Below, piece after piece: positions 30,931 through 44,200 of a DNA stretch of 64,000 nucleotides. The DNA is from Eretmocerus hayati (Eukaryota > Arthropoda > Insecta > Hymenoptera > Aphelinidae). The stretch lies in assembly GCA_029851415.1 (NCBI GenBank), contig CM056744.1, forward strand, positions 69,062,172-69,126,171. Reading direction: 5' to 3'. A model generated the notes under the pieces. It did not search any database, was not told the DNA's origin, and saw nothing but the letters and a program-made list of their open reading frames with translations. How positions within the stretch are numbered: the stretch's first letter is position 1; every line of letters begins with the position of its first letter. A program made the translations under genes and the position numbers.

Positions 30931-33178
30931 TCTTCAGAGATAATAGGGAATCGATAACGAATCAGCAAACTCGATCATAGGGCCCAGAACAGGGGAGACC
31001 GTGCTTAAAGTTATTATAGTCGCAGTCGAGACGTCACGGGGGGATGCAGAGAGTCCCAATGGACCCGGAACTCTACAGAACCCTAGATCAAGTAGTCACG
31101 TACTATCTCTGATGCCCAGAGAATTTATTACCAGTCAGCATCCTCGGCTATGAGGCCCGAAACAGAGAAAAATCGAGCTTTGAGCAGTTATCTGCCCAGT
31201 TATAACGCCAGTATGGGTTGGAGGATGATCCAATGGACCCGAAACTCGACAGAACCTTAGATTAAGTGGTTATGTATCATTGATGATGCCCAGAGAATTG
31301 ATTACCTGTCAGCACCCTCGGCTATGGGGCCCAAAACAGGGCGAAATCGAGCTTTGAGCAAATATCTGCGCAGTTATGACGCCACTGTGGGTTGTAGGAT
31401 GCTCCAATGAACCCGAAACTCCACAGAACCTCAGATCAAGTGGTAATGTACCATTAATGATGCCCAGAGAATTCATTACCAGTCAGCACCCTCGGCTATT
31501 GAGCCCAAAACAGGGCAAAATCGAGCTTTGAGCAGTTATCTGCCCAGTTATGACGCCACTGTCGGTTGTAGGATGTACCGATGGACCCGAAACTCAACAG
31601 AACCCTAGATCATGTAGTCACGTACTATCCCTGATACCCAGAGAATTTATTACCTGTCAGCAACCTCGGCTATGGGGCCCAAAACAGGGCGAAATCGAGT
31701 TTTGAGCAGTTATCTGCGCAGTTGTGACGCCACTGTGGCTTGTAGGATGCCCCAATGGACCCGAAACTCCACAAAACCTCAGATCAAGTGGTAATGTACC
31801 ATTGATGATGCCCAGAGAATTTATTACCAGTCAGCACCCTCGGCTATGGGGCCCAAAACACGGCGAAATCGACCTTTGAGCAGTTATCTGCGCAGTTATG
31901 ACGCCACTGTGGCTCGTAGGATGCTCCAATGGACCCGAAACTCCACAGAACCTTAGATCAAGTGGTAATGTACCATTAATGATGCCCAGAGAATTCATTC
32001 CCGGTCAGCACCCTCGGCTATTGGGCCCAAAACAGGGCAAAATCGAGCTTTGAGCAGTTATCTGCCCAGTTATGACGCCACTGTGGGTTGTAGGATGTAC
32101 CGATGGACCCGAAACTCCACAGAACCCTAGATCATGTAGTCACGTACTATCCCTGATACCCAGAGAATTTATTACCTGTCAGCAACCTCGGCTATGGGGC
32201 CCAAAACAGGGTGAAATCGAGTTTTGAGCTGTTATCTGCGCAGTTGTGACGCCACTGTGGCTTGTCGAATGCCCCAATGGACCCGAAACTCCACAAAACC
32301 TTAGATCAAGTGGTAATGTACCATTAATGATGCCCAGAGAATTTATTACCAGTCAGCACCCTCGGCTATGGGGCCCAAAACACGGCGAAATCGACCTTTG
32401 AGCAGTTATCTGCGCAGTTATGACGCCACTGTGGCTCGTAGGATGCTCCAATGGACCCGAAACTTCACAGAACCTTAGATCAAGTGGTAATGTACCATTA
32501 ATGATGCCCAGAGAATTTATTACCAGTCAGCACCCTCGGCTATGGGGCCCAAAACACGGCGAAATCGATCTTTGAGCAGTTATCTGCGCAGTTGTGACGC
32601 CACTGTGGGTTGTAGAATGATCCAATGGACCCGAAACTCAACAGAATCGTAGATCGAGTGATTATGTACCATTGATGATGCCCAGAGGATTTATTACCAG
32701 TCAGCACCCTCGGCTATGGGGCCCAAAACACGGCGAAATCGATCTTTGAGCAGTTATCTGCGCAGTTATGACGCCACTGTGGGTTGTAGGATGCCCCAAT
32801 GGACCCGAAACTCCACAAAACCTTAGATCAAGTGGTAATGTACCATTAATGATGCCCAGAGGATTTATTACCCGTCAGCACCCTCGGCTATGGGGCCCAA
32901 AACAGGGCGAAATCGAGTTTTGAGCAGTTATCTGCGCAGTTGTGACGCCACTGTGGCTTGTAGGATGCCCCAATGGACCCGAAACTCCACAAAACCTTAG
33001 ATCAAGTGGTAATGTACCATTAATGATGCCCAGAGAATTCATTACCAGTCAGCACCCTCGGCTATGGGGCCCAAAACACGGCGAAATCAACCTTTGAGCA
33101 GTTATCTGCGCAGTTATGACGCCACTGTGGCTCGTAGGATGCTCCAATGGACCCGAAACTCCACAGAACCTTAGATCA
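30931..33178 (-). repeat. 174 bp satellite, inverted arm (about 13 monomers)
   Basis: Direct repeats with a 174 bp period. The core reads GACGCCACTGTGGGTTGTAGG, then CCAATGGACCCGAAACTC, then TCGGCTATGGGGCCCAAAAC. This is the reverse complement of the monomer in 33881-64000. A three-monomer (522 bp) periodicity is visible: CGTACTATCCCTGATACCCA at 31621 and 32143. The first one or two monomers at the left edge are strongly diverged. The right edge is abrupt, ending mid-monomer at about 33178. Confidence 0.93.
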
Positions 33179-33880
33179 GTGGCAAAGGTAGAGAGGGAAA
33201 AAGGAAGCCTGGAAGTCGCCATTGCTGTAATTGGATCAGTTAATCCCACTCACGAGAACGAAGAATGAGTGAAATATCATTCGTATTGCTTATGAATGCT
33301 TGCGAAATAGATTACCTCAGATAGTGTCACGCTCAATGAAATCTATTGTTCAACACATTCTTCATTATAGGAATGGAGATAAATAGCATTTGATGTCAAG
33401 GAACGTAACTTCTAAACGAATAGCAACAGGGACAGATTTCCATGCTACCATAAACGAGAAAATTATTTTTTTACGCCGTGATACGCGCCAGGTAAATTTA
33501 AGCTCGAGTGGAGTTGTTTCTTCGAACTTCATCGTCCAGTGGTCCACTGTTCATGGATTCCTCGGGCCTCTCAGATGATCGACCTTGGGCCTCCCAGATG
33601 ATTGAAAGATGTCTTGACTGTCTCATGGATATTTGAGCCCATTCATTTCCATTACAACTCTCGGCGTCATCTAAGCGGGTGGCCCGTCTGAGCTGCGCGA
33701 CTCACAACTCTCTCGGAGATTCCACTGATTCTCGGGCCCGATGACCAAAGGTTTAGACCAGTGTTTAATCATATAGGCATCCCTGATAATGGACCAGTAC
33801 CCGAACTAAGATTTCATGGAGTTATGAATCCGTGACAGTGGCATACAGCTCTAGGGGTCGTTCCAACTGCGTGATTCGGT
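33179..33880. other. Non-satellite spacer between the two satellite orientations
   Basis: About 700 bp of unique-looking sequence, with overlapping frames of about 60 codons on both strands (33365-33578) and no known domain. A short direct repeat GGGCCTCYCAGATGATYGA occurs near 33563 and 33587. No transposon ends were recognised. Confidence 0.55.
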
Positions 33881-36800
33881 ACATGTGCATGAGAATGCTC
33901 ATTCTGGGGCCCCATCACCGTGGGTGCTGACTAGTAACAGTTCTGATGAACATGATTGACGGTTGACGAATATCTAGAGTGAGGTACCATGGAGCAGTGA
34001 GCCAGTCTGAGACGACTCTAGCCGAGGTACGCTCAAGACTCGGTGAGCCATAAATGAATGCTAGTTCGAACTGATGACTCGGAACCATAGCCGAGGACCC
34101 GGATGCAGACCGGTGTGAGATTCTTTGGGCATTGCAGATAATATGTGACTAATTCATCTGAGGTTCTGTAGAGTTTCGGGTCCATTGGAACATCCTACAA
34201 CCCACAGTGGCGTCATAACTGGGCAGATAACTGCTCAGAGCTCGATTTCGCTCTGTTTTGGGCCCCATCGCCAAGGATGCTGACTGGTTATGAATTCTCT
34301 GGGCATCATCAATGTTACATAACCACTTGATCTATAGTTCTGTAGAGTTTCGGGTCCATCCGAACATCCTACAACCCACAGTGGCGTCATAACTGACAGA
34401 TATTTGCTCAAAGCTCGATTTCGCCCTGTTTTGGGCCCCATAGCCGAGGGTGCTGACTGGTAATGAATCCTCTGGGCATCGATAATGGTACATGATCACT
34501 TGATCTGAGCTTCTGTCGAGTTTCGGGTCCGTTGGATCATCCTCCAACCCATACAGGCGTCATAACTGGGCAGATAACTGCTCAAAGCTCGATTTTTCCC
34601 TGTTTCGGGCCTCATAGCCGAGGCTGCTGACTGGTAATGAATTCTCTGGGCAACAGAGATAGTACTTGACTACTTTGTCTAGGATTCTGTAGAGTTTCGG
34701 GTCCATTGGATCATCTTACAACCCACTGTGGCGTCGTAACTGGGCAGATAACTGGTCAGAGCTCGTTTTCGCCCCGTTTTGGGCCCCATAGCCGAGGGTG
34801 CTGACTGGTCATAGATTCTCTGGGCATCATCAATGGTACATAACCACTTGATCTAAGGTTCTGTTGGGATTCGGGTCCATTGGATCATCCTCCAACCCAT
34901 ACTGGCGTCGTAACTGGGCAGATAACTCCTCAAAGCTCGTTTTCACCCTCTTTTGGGCCCCATAACCGAAGGTGCTGACTGGTCATAAATTCTCTGGGAA
35001 TCTTCAATGGTACATAACCTCTTAATCTGAGTCTTTGTCGAGTTTCAGGTCCATTGGATCATCCTACAACCCACAGTGGCGTCATAACTGGGCAGATAAC
35101 TGCTCAAAGCTCGATTTTTCCCTGTTTCAGGCCTCATAGCCGAGGGTGCTGACTGGTAATGAATTTTCCTGGCATCAGAGATAGTACGTGATTACTTGGT
35201 CTAGGATTTTGTGGAGTTTTGAGTCCATTGGATCATCTGACAACCCACAGTGGCGTCATAACTGCGCGGATAACTGCCCAAAGCTCGATTTCGCCCTCTT
35301 TTGGGCCCCATAGCCGAGGGTGCTGACTGGTAAAAAATTCTCTGGGCATCATCAATGGTACATAACTACTTGATCTGAGGTTCTGTAGAGATTCGGGTCC
35401 ATTGGATCATCTTCCAACCCATACTGACGTCATTACTGGGCAGATAAATGCTCAAAGCTCGTTTTCGCCCTGTTTTGGGCCCCATAGCCGATGGGTGCTG
35501 ACTGGTAATGAAATCTCTGGACATCAATAATGGTACGTCACCACTCGGTCTGAGGTTCTGTCGAGTTTCGGGTCCATTGGATCATCCTTCAACCCATCTA
35601 GGCGTCATAACTGGTCAGATAACTGCCAGAAGCTCGATTTTGCCCTCTTTTAGGCTCCATAGCCGAGGGTGCTGACTGGTGATAAATCCTCTGGGCATCA
35701 GGAATAGTACTTGACTACTTGGTCTAGGATTCTGTAGAGTTTCGCGTCCATTGGATCATCTCAAAACCCACAGTGGCGTCATAACTGAGCGGATAACTGC
35801 CCGAAGCTCGATTTCGCCCTCTTTTGGGCCCCATAGCCGAGGGTGTTGACTGGTAATAAATTCTCTGGGCATCATCAATGGTACATAGCCACTTGATCTA
35901 AGGTTCTGTAGAGATTCGAGTCCATTGGATCATCCTCCAACCCATACTGGCGTCATAACTGGGCAGATAACTCCTCAAAGCTCGTTTTCACCCTGTTTTG
36001 GGCCCCATAGCCGAAGGTGCTGACTGGTCATAAATTCTCTGGGCATCAGAGATAGTACTTGACTACTTGGTCTAGGACTCTGTAGAGTTTCGGGTCAATT
36101 GGATCATCTCACAACCCACAGTGGCGTCATAACTGCGCGGATAACTGCCCAAAGCTCGATTTCACCCCGTTTTGGGCCCCATAGCCGAGGGTGCTGACTG
36201 GTAATAGATTCTCTGGGCATCATCAATGGTACATAACCACTTGATCTAAGGTTCTGTTGAGATTCGGGTCCATTGGATCATCCTCCAACCCATACTGGCG
36301 TCGTAACTGGGCAGATAACTCCTCAAAGCTCGTTTTCACCCTCTTTTGGGCCCCATAGCCGGAGGTGCTGACTGGTCATAAATTCTCTGGGAATCTTCAA
36401 TGGTACATAACCACTGAATCTGAGGTTTTGTTGAGTTTCAGGTCCATTGGATCATCCTACAACCCACAGTGGCGTCATAACTGGGCAGATAACTGCTCAA
36501 AGCTCGATTTTTCCCTGTTTCAGGCCTCATAGCCGAGGGTGCTGACTGGTAATAAATTCTCCTGGCAACAGAGATAGTACTTGACTACTTGGTCTAGGAT
36601 TCTGTAGAGTTTCGGGTCCATTGGCTCATCTTACAACCCACGGTGGCGTCAAAACTGGGCAGATAACTGCTCAAAGCTCGTTTTCGCCCTGTTCTGGGCC
36701 CCATAGCCTAGGGTGCTGACTGGTAATAAATTCCCTGGGCATCAGAGATAGTACGTGATTACTTGGTCTAGGATTTTGTGGAGTTTTTAGTCCATTGGAT

Positions 36801-37604
36801 CATCTGACAACCCACAGTGGCGTCATAACTGCGCGGATAACTGCCCGAAGCTCGATTTCGCCCTCTTTTGGGCCCCATAGCCGAGGGTGTTGACTGGTAA
36901 TGAATTCTCTGGGCATCATCAATGGTACATAGCCACTTGATCTAAGGTTCTGTAGAGATTCAAGTCCATTGGATCATCCTCCAACCCATAGTGGCGTCAT
37001 AACTGGGCAGATAACTCCTCAAAGCTCGTTTTCACCCTGTTTTGGGCCCCATAGCCGAAGGTGCTGACTGGTCATAAATTCTCTGGGCAACTTCAATGGT
37101 ACATCACCACTTGATCTGAGGTTCTGTCGAGTTTCAGGTCCATTGGAACATCCTACAACTCACAGTGGCGTCATAACTGGGCAGATAACTGCTCGAAGCT
37201 CGATTTTTCCCTGTTTCGGGCCCCGTAGCCGAGGGTGCTGACCGGTAATAAATTCTCTGGGCATCAGAGATAGTACTTGACTACTTGGTCTAGGATTCTG
37301 TAGAGTTTCGGGTCCATTGGATCATCTCACAACCCACAGTGGCGTCATAACTGCGCGGATAACTGCCCAAAGCTCGATTTCACCCCGTTTTGGGCCCCAT
37401 AGCCGAGGGTGCTGACTGGTAATAGATTCTCTGGGCATCATCAATGGTACATAACCACTTGATCTAAGGTTCTGTTGAGATTCGGGTCCATTGGATCATC
37501 CTCCAACCCATACTGGCGTCGTAACTGGGCAGATAACTCCTCGAAGCTCGTTTTCACCCTCTTTTGGGCCCCATAGCCGAAGGTGCTGACTGGTCATAAA
37601 TTCT

Positions 37605-40600
37605 CTGGGCAACTTTAATGGTACATAACCACTTGATCTGAGGTTCTGTCGAGTTTCAGGTCCATTGGAACATCCTACAATCCACAGTGGCGTCATAACT
37701 GGGCAGATAACTGCTCGAAGCTCCATTTTTCCCTGTTCCGGGCCCCGTAGCCGAGGGTGCTGACTAGTAATAAATTCTCTGGGCAACTCCAATGTTACAT
37801 CACCACTTGAACTGAGGTTCTGTCGAAATTTAGGTCCATTGCAACATCCTACAACCCCCAGTGGCGTCATAACTGGGCAGATAAGTGCTCAAAGCTCGAT
37901 TTTTCCCTGTTTCGGGCCTCATAGCCGGGGGTGCTGACTGGTAATGAATTCTCTGGGCATCAGAGATAGTACTCGACTACTTTGTCTAGGATTCTGTAGC
38001 GTTTCGGGTCCATTGGATCATCTTACAACCCACTGTGGCGTCATAACTGTGCAGATAACTGGTCAGAGCTCGTTTTCGCCCCGTTTTGGGCCCCATAGCC
38101 GAGGGTGTTGACTGGTAATAAATTCTCTGGGCATCATCAATGGTACATAGCCACTTGATCTAAGGTTCTGTAGAGATTCGGGTTCATTGGATCATCCTCC
38201 ACCCATACTGGCGTCATAACTGGGCAGATAACTCCTCAAAGCTGGTTTTCACCCTGTTTTGGGCCCCATAGCCGAAGGTGCTGACTGGTCATAAATTCTC
38301 TGGGCAACTTTAATGGTACATAACCACTTGATCTGAGGTTCTGTCGAGTTTCAGGTCCATTGGATCATCTTACGACCCACTGAGGCGTCATAACTGGGCA
38401 GATAAATGGTCAGAGCTCGTTTTCGCCCCGTTGTGGGCCCGATAGCCGAGGCTGCTGACTGGTAATCAAATCTCTGGGCATCATCAATGTTACATAACCA
38501 CTTAATCTGAGGTTCTGTCGAGTTTCAGGTCCATTGGAACATCCTACAACCCACAGTGGCGTCATAACTGGGCAGATATCTGCTCAAAGCTCGTTTTCGC
38601 CCTGTTTTGGGCCCCATAGCCAAGGGTGCTGACTGGTAATAAATTCCCTGGGCATCAGAGATAGTACGTGATTACTTGGTCTAGGATTTTGTGGAGTTTC
38701 GAGTCCATTGGATCATCTGACAACCAACAGTGGCGTCATAACTGCGCGGATAACTGCCCAAAGCTCGATTTCGCCCTCTTTTGGGCCCCATAGCCGAGGG
38801 TGCTGACTGGTAAAAAATTCTCTGGGCATCATCAATGGTACATAACTACTTGATCTGAGGTTCTGTAGAGATTCGGGTCCATTGGATCATCTTCCAACCC
38901 ATACTGACGTCAAAACTGGGCAGATAACTGCTCAAAGCTCGTTTCCGCCCTGTTTTGGGCCCCATAGCCGATGGGTGCTGACTGGTAATGAAATCTCTGG
39001 GCACCAATAATGGTACGTTACCACTTGGTCTGAGGTTCTGTCGAGTTTCGGGTCCATTGGATCATCCTTCAACCCATCTAGGCGTCATAACTGGGCAGAT
39101 AACTGCCAGAAGCTCGATTTTGCCCTCTTTTAGGCTCCATAGCCGAGGGTGCTGACTGGTAATAAATCCTCTGGGCATCAGGAATAGCATTTGACTACTT
39201 GGTCTAGGGTTCTGTAGAGTTTCGAGTCCATTGGATCATCTAACAACCCACTGTGGCGTCATAACTGGGCAGATAACTGGTCAGAGCTCGTTTTCGCCCC
39301 GTTTTGGGCCCCATAGCCGAGGTTGCTGACTGGTAATAAATTCTCTGGGGATCAGAGATAGTACTTGACTACTTGATCTAGGATTCTGTAGAGTTTCGGG
39401 TCCATTGGATCATCTTACAACCCACTGTGGCGTCGTAACTGGGCAGATATCTGGTCAGAGCTCAATTCCGCCCCGTTTTGGGCACCATAGCCGAGGGTGC
39501 TGACTGGTAATAAATTCTCTGGGCATCGTTAATGCTACATAACCACTTAATCTAAGGTTCTGTCGAGTTTCGGGTCCATTGAAACATCCTACATCCCACA
39601 GTGGCGTCATAAGTGGGCAGATAAATGCTCAAATCTCGATTTTTCCCTGTTTCGGGCCTCATAGCCGAGGGTTCTGACTCGTAATAAATTCTCTGGGCAT
39701 CGGAACAGTACGTGACTGCTTGGTCTAGGATTCTGTGGAGTTTCGGTTCCATTGGATCATCTTACAACCCACAATGGCGTCATAACTGCTCGGATAACTG
39801 CCCAAGGCTCGATTTCACCCTCTTTTGGGCCCCATAGCCGAGGGTGCTGACTGGTAATAAATTCTCTGGGCATCGGAACAGTACGTGACTGCTTGGTCTA
39901 GGATTCTGTAAAGTTTCGGGTCCATTGGATCATCTTGAACCCACAGTGGCGTCATAACTGCGCGGATAACTGCCCAAAACTCCATGTCGCCCTCTTTTGG
40001 GCCCCATAGCCGAGGGTGCTGACTGGTAATAAATCCTCTGGGCGGCAGAGATACTACGTGACTACTTGGTCTAGGATTCTGTGGAGTTTCGGGTCCATTC
40101 GATCATCTTACAACCCACGGTGGCGTCATAACTGGGCAGATAACTGCTCAAAGCTCGATTTTTCCCTGTTTCGGGCCTCATAGCCGAGGGTGCTGACTTT
40201 GAATGAATTCTCTGGGCATCAGAGATAGTACGTGACTACTTGGTCTAGGGTTCTGTGAAGTTTCGGGTCCATTGGATCATCTTACATCCCACAGTGGCAT
40301 CATAACTGCGCGGATAACTGCCCAAAGCTCGATTTCGCCCTCTTCTGGGCCCCATAGCCGAGGGTGCTGACGGGAAAAAAATTCTCTGGGCATCATCTAT
40401 GGTACATAACCACTTGCACTGATATTCTGTTAAGATTCGGGTCCATTGGATCATCCTCCAACCCATCTAGGCGTCATAACTGGGCAGATAATTGCCAGAA
40501 GCTCGATTTTGCCCTCTTTTAGGCTCCATAGCCGAGGTTGCTGACTGGTAATAAATTCTCTGGGCATCAGAAATAGTACTTGACAACTTGGTCTAGGATT

Positions 40601-41228
40601 CTGTAGCGTTTCGGGTCCATTGGATCATCTTACAACCCACTGTGGCGTCATAACTGTGCAGATAACTGGTCAGAGCTCGTTTTCGCCCCGTTTTGGGCCC
40701 CATAGCCGAGGGTGTTGACTGGTAATAAATTCTCTGGGCATTATTAATGGTACATAACCACTTGATCTAAGGTTCTGTCGAGTTTCAGGTCCATTGGATC
40801 ATCCTCCAACCCATACTGGCGTCATAACTGGGCAGATAACTCCTCAAAGCTCGTTTTCACCCTCTTTTGGGCCCCATAGCCGAAGGTGCTGACTGGTCAT
40901 AAATTCTCTGGGCAACTTTAATGGTACATAACCACTTGATCTGAGGTTCTGTCGAGTTTCAGGTCCATTGGAACATCCTACAATCCACAGTGGCGTCATA
41001 ACTGGGGAGATAACTGCTCGAAGCTCGATTTTCCTCTGTTCCGGGCCCCGTAGCCGAGGGTGCTGACTAGTAATAAATTCTCTGGGCAACTCCAATGTTA
41101 CATCACCACTTGAACTGAGGTTCTGTCGAGTTTTAGGTCCATTGCAACATCCTACAACCCCCAGTGGCGTCATAACTGGGCAGATAACTGCTCAAAGCTC
41201 GATTTTTCCCTGTTTCGGGCCTCATAGC
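37605..41228 (+). repeat. Satellite block duplicated at 60377-64000 (offset 22,772 bp)
   Basis: Order and private variants of monomers match 60377-64000 base for base apart from a handful of substitutions. Rare variants such as CAACCAACAG (38721 and 61493) and CTTGAACCCACAG (near 39936 and 62707) occur at the same relative positions. Confidence 0.9.
39440..40535 (+). repeat. Fifteen-monomer higher-order period, first copy
   Basis: This block recurs at about 42047-43143, an offset of 2607-2608 bp (15 x 174). The two share distinctive monomers, for example GACGGGAAAAAAATTCTCTG and the TTGAATGAATTC variant. It recurs again 5217 bp further on (30 monomers) near 47264-48360. Confidence 0.85.
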
Positions 41229-44200
41229 CGAGGGTGCTGACTGGTAATGAATTCTCTGGGCATCAGAGATAGTACTTGACTACTTTGTCTAGGATTCTGT
41301 AGAGTTTCGGGTCCATTGGATCATCTTACAACCCACTGTGGCGTCATAACTGTGCAGATAACTGGTCAGAGCTCGTTTTCGCCACGTTTTGGACCCCATA
41401 GCCGAGGGTGTTGACTGGTAATAAATTCTCTGGGCATCATCAATGGTACATAGCCACTTGATCTAAGGTTCTGTAGAGATTCGGGTTCATTGGATCATCC
41501 TCCAACCCATACTGGCGTCATAACTGGGCAGATAACTCCTCAAAGCTCGTTTTCACCCTGTTTTGGGCCCCATAGCCGAAGGTGCTGACTGGTCATAAAT
41601 TCTCTGGGCAACTTTAATGGTACATAACCACTTGATCTGAGGTTCTGTCGAGTTTCAGGTCCATTGGATCATCTTACGACCCACTGTGGCGTCATAACTG
41701 GGCAGATAACTGGTCAGAGCTCGTTTTCGCCCCGTTTTGGGCCCCATAGCCGAGGCTGCTGACTGGTAATAAATTCCCTGGGCTTCAGAGATAGTTTGTG
41801 ATTACTTGGTCTAGGATTTTGTGGAGTTTCGAGTCCAATCGATCATCTGACAACCCACAGTGGCGTCATAACTGCGCGGATAACTGCCCAAAGCTCGATT
41901 TCGCCCTCTTTTGGGCCCCATAGCCGAGGTTGCTGACTGGTAAAAAATTCTCTGGGCATCATCAATGGTACATAACTACTTGATCTGAGGTTCTGTAGAG
42001 ATTCGGGTCCATTGGATCATCTTCCAACTCATACTGACGTCAAAACTGGGCAGATATCTGGTCAGAGCTCAATTCCGCCCCGTTTTGGGCACCATAGCCG
42101 AGGGTGCTGACTGGTAATAAATTCTCTGGGCATCGTTAATGCTACATAACCACTTAATCTAAGGTTCTGTCGAGTTTCGGGTCCATTGAAACATCCTACA
42201 TCCCACAGTGGCGTCATAACTGGGCAGATAAATGCTCAAGTCTCGATTTTTCCCTGTTTCGGGCCTCATAGCCGAGGGTTCTGACTCGTAATAAATTCTC
42301 TGGGCATCGGAACAGGACGTGACTGCTTGGTCTAGGATTCTGTAGAGTTTCGGTTCCATTGGATCATCTTACAACCCACAGTGGCGTCATAACTGCTCGG
42401 ATAACTGCCCATGGCTCGATTTCACCCTCTTTTGGGCCCCATAGCCGGGGGTGCTGACTGGTAATAAATTCTCTGGGCATCGGAACAGTACGTGACTGCT
42501 TGGTCTAGGATTCTGTAGAGTTTCGGGTCCATTGGATCATCTTACAACCCACAGTGGCGTCATAATTGCGCGGATAACTGCCCAAAACTCCATTTCGCCC
42601 TCTTTTGGGCCCCATAGCCGAGGGTGCTGACAGGTAATAAAATCTCTGGGCATCAGAGATACTACGTGACTACTTGGTCTAGGATTCTGTAGAGTTTCGG
42701 GTCCATTCGATCATCTTACAACCCACGGTGGCGTCATAACTGGGCAGATAACTGCTCAAAGCTCGATTTTTCCCTGTTTCGGGCCTCATAGCCGAGGGTG
42801 CTGACTTTGAATGAATTCTCTGGGCATCAGAGATAGTACGTGACTACTTGGTCTAGGGTTCTGTGGAGTTTCGGGTCCATTGGATCATCTTACATCCCAC
42901 AGTGGCATCATAACTGCGCGGATAACTGCCCAAAGCTCGATTTCGCCCTCTTCTGGGCCCCATAGCCGAGGGTGCTGACGGGAAAAAAATTCTCTGGGCA
43001 TCATCTATGGTACATAACCACTTGCACTGATATTCTGTTGAGATTTGAGTCCATTGGATCATCCTCCAACCCATCTAGGCGTCATAACTGGGCAGATAAT
43101 TGCCAGAAGCTCGATTTTGCCCTCTTTTAGGCTCCATAGCCGAGGGTGCTGACCGGTAATAAATTCTCTGGGCATCAGAGATAGTACTTGACTACTTGGT
43201 CTAGGATTTTGTAGAGTTTCGGGTCCATTGGATCATCTCACAACCCACAGTGGCGTCATAACTGCGCGGATAACTGCCCAAAGCTCGATTTCACCCCGTT
43301 TTGGGCCCCATAGCCGAGGGTGCTGACTGGTAATAGATTCTCTGGGCATCATCAATGGTACATAACCACTTGATCTAAGGTTCTGTTGAGATTCGGGTCC
43401 ATTGGATCATCCTCCAACCCATACTGGCGTCGTAACTGGGCAAATAACTCCTCGAAGCTCGTTTTCACCCTCTTTTGGGCCCCATAGCCGAAGGTGCTGA
43501 CTGGTCATAAATTCTCTGGGCAACTTTAATGGTACATAACCCTTTGATCTGAGGTTCTGTCGAGTTTCAGGTCCATTGGAACATCCTACAATCCACAGTG
43601 GCGTCATAACTGGGCAGATAACTGCTCGAAGCTCCATTTTTCCCTGTTCCGGGCCCCGTAGCCGAGGGTGCTGACTAGTAATAAATTCTCTGGGCAACTC
43701 CAATGTTACATCACCACTTGAACTGAGGTTCTGTCGAGTTTTAGGTCCATTGCAACATCCTACGACCCCCAGTGGCGTCATAACTGGGCAGATAACTGCT
43801 CAAAGCTCGATTTTTCCCTGTTTCGGGCCTCATAGCCGAGGGTGCTGACTGGTAATGAATTCTCTGGGCATCAGAGATAGTACTTGACTACTTTGTCTAG
43901 GATTCTGTAGCGTTTCGGGTCCATTGGATCATCTTACAACCCACTGTGGCGTCATAACTGTGCAGATAACTGGTCAGAGCTCGTTTTCGCCCCGTTTTGG
44001 GCCCCATAGCCGAGGGTGTTGACTGGTAATAAATTCTCTGGGCATCATCAATGGTACATAGCCACTTGATCTAAGGTTCTGTAGAGATTCGGGTTCATTG
44101 GATCATCCTCCACCCATACTGGCGTCATAACTGGGCAGATAACTCCTCAAAGCTCGTTTTCACCCTGTTCCGGGCCCCATAGCCGAAGGTGCTGACTGGT

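Noticed and set aside
30931..33178. CRISPR-like array
   Set aside because: The repeat unit is a 174 bp head-to-tail satellite without unique spacers; the context is eukaryotic.
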